Assembly: GCA_016946835.1 (NCBI GenBank)
Contig: JACVTC010000009.1
Coordinates: 827,501 to 842,500, forward strand
DNA length: 15,000 nucleotides
Direction of reading: 5' to 3'
DNA from: Neocallimastix lanati (nom. inval.)
Lineage: Eukaryota; Neocallimastigomycota; Neocallimastigomycetes; Neocallimastigales; Neocallimastigaceae
In this document: piece after piece, positions 8,719 to 15,000 of the stretch
How the letters are laid out: each line of letters starts with the position of its first letter
How positions within the stretch are numbered: the first letter of the stretch is position 1
Notes under the pieces: model-generated
The model's input: the letters and a program-made list of their open reading frames with translations, nothing else
Told to the model about the DNA's origin: nothing
Database searches by the model: none
Made by a program: the position numbers and the translations under genes

Positions 8719-10732
8719 AAAAATTAAAAATAATAAGAAATATAATAATGATAAATTTTTATTTTTTATTATAATATATATTCATCTTACCTGAGGATTC
8801 ATATCAGATCCTTGTTTGTTAAGTTGTGATGGTGGAAGAGTATTACTAACTTCCTCTGGAACAATTTGATCAAAGTTTGCAAATTCTTCATCATCATCAA
8901 TTGGAATACCTAACTTGGTCTTTTCTTTACTCATTTTAGATTTTTGAATCATATCTGCTAAAATTGCATCTCTTCTTAAATTTTTAGCTCTTTGTAAAAA
9001 TGGATGTTTAAGTAAATCTTCTGCAGATGGTCTCTTATTTGGATCTTTTGTTAAACAAATAGCAATAAATTCCACGAATAATTTACTCCAATTTTTAGGT
9101 TTTGCTAATCCTAAATCTGAAGTTGGAATAAGAGTCAATGCTCTCATAGGGTGAATATCTGATAAAGGTGGATTTTTATCAGCAATTTCAATACCAGTAA
9201 TACCTATCGACCAAATATCTGCCTTTGAATTATATGAAGCATTATATGAAGTTGGTGATTCAGGATCACACATAATAACTTCTGGGGCCATCCAGTATCT
9301 ATTTATTATAATAATATAATTATATTTCATCAAATTCATTTTTAATAATAAATAATAATTATAAATAAAATAATAATAAATAATAATAAATAATAAATAA
9401 TAATAATTAATAATAAATAATAATAAATAATAATAAATAATAATAATTAATAATAATTAATAATAAATAATAATAATAAATAATAATTAATAATGAATAA
9501 TAATAAATAATAATGAATAATGAATAATAATAAATAATAATAATAAATAATAATTAATAATAATTAATAATGAATAATAATAAATAATAATAATAAATAA
9601 TAATTAATAATAATTAATAATTAATAATTAATAATAAACAATAATAAATAATAATAACATAAATAATTATAATTATAATCTTATTAAAAATATATTTAAT
9701 TGTACTTACGGAGTACCAATAAATGTTCTAGCACGACCTTGAGCATGTTGAAGTTTTGCAGATACACCAAAATCACCTAATTTAATTTCACCTTGTTCAG
9801 TAAGGAAAAGATTACCAGCTTTTATATCACGATGAATAATACCAAGTTTATGAATATAATCAAGACCCTATTATAAAATAATCATAATATTTATTGTTTT
9901 AACATTTTGTTAAGATGAAATAATAATAATCAATATTTTTAAACTTTTTTTTTTTTTTTTTTTTTTTTTATTTTATCTTACTTCAATAGATTCAAACATA
10001 ATTGAACAAATTTGATCTTCTGTTAATGATTTTCTTAAATCTAATATTATTATATAATAAAAACGTTTTTATTAAATAAATATTATTAAAAAAAAAAAAA
10101 AAAAAGTATTTTTAATATATTATTATAAAATGGCATTATAATTAAATAAATAATTCAAATTATTTATTAATTTTTATTTATAAATATATTTAAAAATTTA
10201 CTTCGATAAACAGAATCTAGAGCACCACCACCACAAAGTTCCATACAAATCTTTTTTTTTTTTTTTTTTCAAAATTAATAATATTTATTAATAATAAATA
10301 AATCATTTCTTTATTATAATTATTTAATTACTCAAAATTATTTATAACTATTGAAATTTATTATACTAACCCATAAATCAAAACCTTTCAAGAAAAGACC
10401 CATAAATTTAGTAATATTTCTATGATTACACATCTTTAGGAATTCCATTTCTAATAAAGTTTCACGAAGTTCATCTTCTTTTAATAATACAACCTTTACG
10501 GCTGTCATTTCATTTGTGGCTGTCAATCTTCCCTATAATATTTAATTAAATTTTAAATTAATATTTATATAACCTTTAACCTACATATGTATCAATCCAA
10601 ATTATTGAAATTTACCTTGTAAACATTACCGTAATTACCCTTACCAATAACTTCAATAAGTTCTACTGCACCTTTTGGGTTTGGTGTTTTTAATAAAATA
10701 GGAAATTTCTTTCCAAATTGCTGTATAGACAT
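6031..10732 (-). CDS. STE20/GCK-family protein kinase with citron homology (CNH) domain, 7 exons
   Basis: Exons on the minus strand are 10732-10616, 10532-10371, 10250-10202, 10040-9982, 9867-9710, 9298-8791 and 8439-6031. They give 3462 bases, or 1153 residues plus TAA. All introns are GT..AG (83, 120, 161, 114, 411 and 351 bases). The start [10 protein letters not shown] has an AAA-ATG context. Kinase domain, about residues 23-283: glycine loop GKGNYGNV (30-37), ATP lysine K52 in TAVKVV, helix-C glutamate E67, catalytic loop HRDIKAGN (141-148), DFG (161-163), activation-loop T177 and GTPYWMAPE (180-188), closing with HPFL. All catalytic residues are present, so it should be an active Ser/Thr kinase. 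Residues 284-380 form a short acidic linker; about 383-795 is a CNH domain, which in MAP4K relatives binds small GTPases or other regulators. The tail from about 800 is Q/P-rich, then Arg-Asp-rich. The layout resembles MAP4K kinases, which act upstream of MAPK or cytoskeletal signalling; the substrate is unknown. I cannot name the ortholog with certainty. Confidence 0.93.
6170..6535 (-). repeat. in-frame tandem repeats coding for the RD/ERD-rich tail
   Basis: Three repeat scales occur inside the last exon. (TCTATC)n on the plus strand, about 6473-6522, encodes Arg-Asp pairs. A 54-bp unit with copies starting near 6377 and 6431 encodes an 18-residue block containing [18 protein letters not shown], with a third worn copy next to it. 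A further duplicated segment near 6180 and 6258 encodes [15 protein letters not shown]-type blocks. All unit lengths are multiples of three. The hexamer contains no stop in several frames, so long overlapping open frames here are not genes. Confidence 0.9.
8556..8645. repeat. 50-bp-period direct repeat in intron 6
   Basis: A segment of about 39 bases, including AAAATAATTAGTATATTCAT, is repeated 50 bases later with a single visible mismatch (ATTAG against ATAAG). The copies are at about 8556-8594 and 8606-8644. The same intron (8790-8440) also has a 29-base poly-A run at 8688-8716. Confidence 0.9.
9342..9660. repeat. imperfect AAT/AATAAAT repeat block filling intron 5
   Basis: Most of the 411-base intron (9709-9299) is TAATAAATAA/TAATTAATAA simple sequence. 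Within it, 9521-9570 and 9571-9620 are an exact 50-bp tandem duplication starting TGAATAATAATAAATAATAA. The block makes this the longest intron of the gene and is expected to vary in length between strains. Confidence 0.92.
10252..10269. repeat. A18 tract forming the 3' end of intron 2
   Basis: On the minus strand, eighteen A residues are followed by G, so the acceptor AG (10252-10251) is the end of the homopolymer. The 49-base exon 3 that follows starts with ATTTGTATGGAA and encodes the kinase hinge [11 protein letters not shown], which requires this junction. Confidence 0.85.
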
Positions 10733-10813
10733 TTTATTTAATTATAATTCCTTTTATATAAATAATTTTATATTATTAAAAAATAATTCAATTTTAATTT
10801 TAAAAAAAAATTA

Positions 10814-10842
10814 TATAGATAGATAGATAGATAGATAGATAT
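10814..10842. repeat. (GATA)n microsatellite
   Basis: About six copies of GATA/ATAG lie roughly 85-110 bases upstream of the kinase start codon, followed by AT-rich degenerate copies to about 10860. The tract may fall in the promoter or 5' untranslated region. Confidence 0.9.
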
Positions 10843-11960
10843 AGGTATATATAGATATATATAATAGTAATAATAATTAATAATTAATTATACATTACAA
10901 TAATATCTTTATTTATTGAAAATAAATAAATTAAATTTTGAAAAATCAATTAAAAAAATAATAGAATAAAACATTTATACATAATTTTTGTTTATACTAA
11001 AAAAAGCTAATATTTTTAATATTTTTTTGTTGCTTTATAAAATAAAATTTAAATTAAACTATAAATTACGTTATTTTAATAAATTTAAATATATTTTTTT
11101 CATTAAATACTAAATTTTAACATTTTTCAATTAAACTTTTATCTATTTATTTCTACTTTTATTTATAAAATAAAATAAAATAAAATAGAAATAATATAAA
11201 AATAAAAATTAGCAAATATGTAAAACTATTTTTATCAGCTTAATGCTTAGATTAAAATTATTTCTTCTTTAAATAGTTTAAATATTTTAATAATATTATA
11301 TATATATATATATTTTTTTTTAATAATTCTATATTTACAAACATATTATCATAAAGGATAAATGTTTAATGCTTTAAATATTTTTCTATTTAACTAGTAA
11401 ATGTATTCTCATTATTTGTAAATTTGATATTAATCATCAAAATAAGGCTCTTTAGGTATCACGAAAACATGTTTTAATATTAATTATGGTAATAAAAATA
11501 AACAATAATAATTAATATTCATTTACCTTTTTTAATTATATACTCTTTTTTATTTATTTATTTATAATATATAAATCAAAATATAACTTTTATGGTATAA
11601 ATATTATTTTCAATTGTTTATTATATTAAATCAATTATGGAAAGCATAGCAATTTACTATTATTGAAATATTAATTATTGAAAATTATTTTTTTTTTTAT
11701 TTTTTTTTTTAATTTTCCTTTAATTTATTTTATTTAAAGTTTATCTTTACTTTACTTTTATTGAATTGTACTGTAAAATTTATTTATTTAAATTTTTTGT
11801 TACAATTTCCAAATTTAAGATTTTTTTTTTTGTTTGTTTGTTTATTAAATAAATAGAGCAAAAAGAAATAAATAACTTTATTTCTTACTAATTGATTTAT
11901 ATAGTTAATATAATATTATATAAATATATTTGAAAAAAAATTTTATTGTTTTATTGTTAT

Positions 11961-12110
11961 TTATTTAAGAAAAGGAAGAATCCGATTAATTTCTTTCAAG
12001 AATTCTTTTAACTCCCTTTTCTTTAATCTTTTGTTATGATAAACAGTTATCAAAATAAAAGAAATATAAATGATAAAAAAAACAAAAACAAAATTAATAA
12101 TTAAAAAAAT
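11961..12110 (-). other. short open frame with a hydrophobic stretch, no ATG, doubtful
   Basis: The minus strand is open for about 49 codons, ending in TAA at 11963-11961. It has a hydrophobic run (IINFVFVFFIIYISFILI) that could span a membrane, then a basic tail ending KEINRILPFLK. The tail region is less AT-rich than its surroundings. There is no ATG, and I see no acceptor AG just upstream, so it is at best a pseudogene end. T-rich DNA produces hydrophobic runs by chance. Confidence 0.15.
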
Positions 12111-12474
12111 TAAAAAAAAAAAATAAAAAATAAAAAATAAAAAATAGAATAGATTAGATATATATATAAAAATAATTTAAATATTTTTAATATTTATTTT
12201 ATTATATAATATATTACATTATATATTATATAATATATTAAACAATACTCCAAAATCCAAAGTTATTGTTTTTTTTTTTTAATATATTAAATTTTAATTT
12301 AACATTTAACGGGTTAAGATATTAAAAATTTAAATTATAATTAAATAATTACTAAGAAGGATAGGCAACAAACAAGAATAAAAATTATTATATTAAATAA
12401 GATTAATTAATTAAAAATTAATAAATAAATACAAAATTAAAAAAGAATATAAAAAAAAAAAAATTAAATTTATT

Positions 12475-12855
12475 TATTAATAGATACTCTTTTTTATTAT
12501 TATTCAATTATTTATTAATAAATACTCTTTTTATTATTTATTATTTATTAATAAATACTCTTATTTATTATTCTATTATTTATTAATAAATACTCTTTTT
12601 ATTATTTATTATTTATTATTTATTATTCAATTATTCAATTATTAATTATTTATTATTTATTAATAAATACTCTTTTTATTATTTATTATTTATTATTTAT
12701 TAATAAATACTCTTTTTATTATTTATTATTTATTATTTATTAATAAATACTCTTTTTATTATTTATTATTTATTATTTATTAATAAATACTCTTTTTATT
12801 ATTTATTTATTATTAATAAATACTCTTTTTTATTATTTATTATTTATTATTTATT
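12475..12855. repeat. minisatellite array, about nine copies of a 33-40-bp unit
   Basis: The core TTAATAAATACTCTTTTTAT recurs with TACTC at 12485 (variant), 12523, 12556, 12591, 12668, 12708, 12748, 12788 and 12821. From 12661 to about 12800 the unit is exactly 40 bases and essentially perfect. The edges are shorter and diverged, with a 77-base gap containing CAATTATT repeats. Each unit contains the palindrome TTTATTAATAAA. One diverged copy of the core lies apart, near 14463. Confidence 0.95.
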
Positions 12856-14319
12856 CATAACTATTTAAATGTAATATAATGGTATAATATACATTAATAT
12901 TAAATAATATATTTATTATATTAGATCAAATATTGTATTAATAATTTCAAGTTTTTACAATTTTATAAAATTTATTAAATGATTTTACACAAAAAAAAAA
13001 TCAATTCAATTCAATTCAATAATATATAAATATATCAAGAACATATATTATGATGTATATTATGATGTATATTAAAATTTTAATATATTTCTTTACCAAA
13101 AAAAAAATAAAAAATAAATAAATAAAAATAAATAAAAATTAATTTTATCAATTCCAGAATATGTTAATTCAAAGATTTGATAAATTATTTATATAATAAA
13201 ATATTTTTATAAATGAAGTCTATTAATTAAAGGAAATGCTCATTCATCAAGTGCTATGAATATTAAAAATTTAAACTAAAAAGTGGTTCATTGTTGTTGT
13301 GAGTATTATATTCCCTAAAATCTTTTATATAAAAAAAGATAGATTTTTTCAAAAAAAAAAAAAAAAAAAAAAAAGAAAAAAAATTTATAATATATAATTT
13401 TTATTGTATTAATGATTGTAATTTTATTGTATTTATGAAATTTTATGAAATTAAAAGGGTACTATTTTCTTTATAGCTTATTAGATTTATTTTTGTTTCT
13501 TTGTTTGTTTGTATAATTGAACTGACCGCTTAAAAAAAATAGTGGATATCTTGTTAAAATCAATAAATTTTAATTAATGATAACTTCAACACTTTTTATA
13601 TCATGTTATATAATATAACTAATTTATTAATTTCATATTTTATTTTTATTTCAACAATATTTAAAAATATATTATAAATTAATTTTTTTTCTTTAATTCT
13701 TTACTTGTTCATTCAATATAAAAATGCAATAATGTATCTCATTAATGATTGTCTCTTTCTTTTTTCATATCCTCTGTAATCATTTTCATCATCCTGAATT
13801 TTTATATATGAATATATTTATATTATAAGGTATAATATAATTTTCTATTAATTATTAATTATTAATTAAAAAAAGATTTAACCCTTTGTGTATCCGTAAA
13901 AATTAATTAGTAATTTAAAAGAATTATTAAATAATTCAAAAAGACCAATAAAAAAAAAATAATTAATAAAGTTTACTTTTTAGATTTTATTCCTAATTTT
14001 TCCAAATATTAAACTTTTATTAAAAAAAAACAAAAAAAAAAAAAACAAAAAAAAATAAAATAAAAATAGAATTAAGGAAAATAAAATAAATTAATGTAAA
14101 AGTTTAATATACAAAAAAATTATTCATTATAATACATTTAATGATTACGTAATGTAATGTACAATGTTGATATTTATGGAAATTGACTTTTACCAATTAT
14201 TTAAAAGATTAATAAAATAAAAAAAAAAATCCATCCATAATTGATACAAATAAGAAAAAATAGGATATATGAAATATTATAAAGAAGGCACACTAAATAA
14301 ATAATTTGAGATTATTTAT
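12856..14319. other. AT-rich spacer without a convincing gene
   Basis: It holds short tandem repeats (TCAAT at about 13001-13020, a TATTATGATGTA-like unit at 13043-13072), a poly-A run at about 13351-13374, and many A/T runs. Two minus-strand pieces near 13950-13883 and 13793-13742 could be joined across a GT..AG gap into a short reading frame, but the case is weak. Confidence 0.5.
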
Positions 14320-14590
14320 TTCTTATTTCTTATTCATATTATTTATTATTATTCAATTATTCAATTATTATTGAATTATTTATTATTATTCAATTATTCA
14401 ATTATTCAATTATTCAATTATTCAATTATTTATTATTTATTATTATTTATTATTTATTATTTATTAATAAATACCTTTTTTATTATTATTTATTATTTAT
14501 TATTTATTATTTATTATTAATTATTAATAAATAACTATTAATTATTGATTATTAATTAATTATTAATTAATTATTAATTATTTATTTATA
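14320..14590. repeat. ATTATTTATT / CAATTATT simple-repeat block
   Basis: The block has runs of ATTATTT, then ATTCA/CAATTATT repeats (14350-14425), then TTATTATTTATT, one diverged copy of the 12475-12855 minisatellite core at about 14463, and TTAATTA palindromic repeats to 14585. Confidence 0.9.
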
Positions 14591-15000
14591 TATTTATTAA
14601 AATCAGTTCCGCATCACAATAATTAAGCTTTAAAAAGAGAAAAGATTAAAATGAAGAAAAATATTAAAAGATATATTGAATATATGTACAAATTAATTAA
14701 TATGACACTGCTTATATTTTATTTTATTTTATTTTATTTTTTTTTTTTTTTTGAAATAAGTATTAAAATTTAATTTATAAAACTAATTTGGTTTAAATAA
14801 TATTTTTTATATTAATATTAAATGTTATATGTAAAATTAATTTTTATAATAATAACAAGTTTAAATATTTTAATGTTTCTTAATTCATTTAAAATAAAAT
14901 ATAAAAAAAAATAAAAAAAACATTTGTTAAGTAATATTTAATATTTATTTAAAATTTTTGTTTCAATTGATCAATATATTTAATAATAGAATTTCTACTT
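14591..15000. other. AT-rich sequence at the window end
   Basis: A 34-codon plus-strand frame starts with an ATG at 14651 in an AAA-ATG context, but it runs into (ATTTT)n and a poly-T run, which supply its last 15 or so residues. No other feature was seen. Confidence 0.5.

Larger units (their letters stand above)
10733..12470. other. AT-rich region upstream of the kinase gene
   Basis: This should hold the kinase promoter. The minus strand has TATAAAAG at 10758-10751, but it lies only about 19 bases before the ATG, so I do not call it the TATA box. Several oligo-dT and oligo-dA runs are present, typical of dictyostelid upstream DNA. Apart from the small frame at 11961-12110, no coding sequence was seen. 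Confidence 0.6.

Noticed and set aside
10751-10758. TATAAAAG on the minus strand as TATA box of the kinase gene
   Set aside because: It is only about 19 bases before the ATG, too close to place transcription start upstream of the start codon. Such words are frequent in this AT-rich DNA.
12475-12855. The 40-bp array as a CRISPR-like array
   Set aside because: The units are directly contiguous with no unique spacers, and the host is a eukaryote, so it is a minisatellite.
14651-14755. 34-codon plus-strand ATG frame with an AAA-ATG context
   Set aside because: Its second half is encoded by ATTTT repeats and a poly-T run, and it has no other sign of being a gene.

Overview
The window looks like nuclear DNA of a dictyostelid social amoeba, most likely a Dictyostelium of the D. 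discoideum type. Four things point that way: extreme A+T content outside genes, abundant poly-A/poly-T and (AAT)n tracts, short AT-only introns with GT..AG ends, and a coding gene with A/T-ending codons, a TAA stop and an AAA-ATG start context. A degraded non-LTR retrotransposon with clear similarity to the Dictyostelium TRE (formerly DRE) family supports this. The species cannot be fixed from the sequence alone.

Layout. Positions 1-48 may be the last codons of a plus-strand gene cut by the window edge. From about 500 to 3410, on the minus strand, lies a dead, 5'-truncated TRE-like LINE. It keeps recognisable reverse transcriptase motifs and the C-terminal region, but is broken by frameshifts, stops and nine or more homopolymer runs of up to 54 bases. 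From 3410 to 6020 the sequence is AT-rich and gene-poor, with one less AT-rich orphan patch (4188-4370) and a (AAT)34 microsatellite.

The one intact gene is on the minus strand, 10732 down to 6031. I assembled it from seven exons into a 1153-residue protein: an N-terminal STE20/GCK-type Ser/Thr kinase domain, a short acidic linker, a citron homology (CNH) domain, and then about 350 residues of Q/P-rich and Arg-Asp-rich low-complexity tail. All catalytic motifs are present, and every splice junction keeps the frame and restores a conserved kinase motif or an uninterrupted CNH approach.

From 10733 to 15000 I see no convincing gene. The stretch holds a (GATA)n tract, a 40-bp minisatellite array (12475-12855), a related AT repeat block (14320-14590), and two weak candidate coding scraps. 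No tRNA, rRNA, CRISPR or operon-like system was found. The most interesting items are the homopolymer-riddled retrotransposon fossil, the CNH kinase with its unusual RD tail, and an acceptor splice site preceded by a pure A tract.
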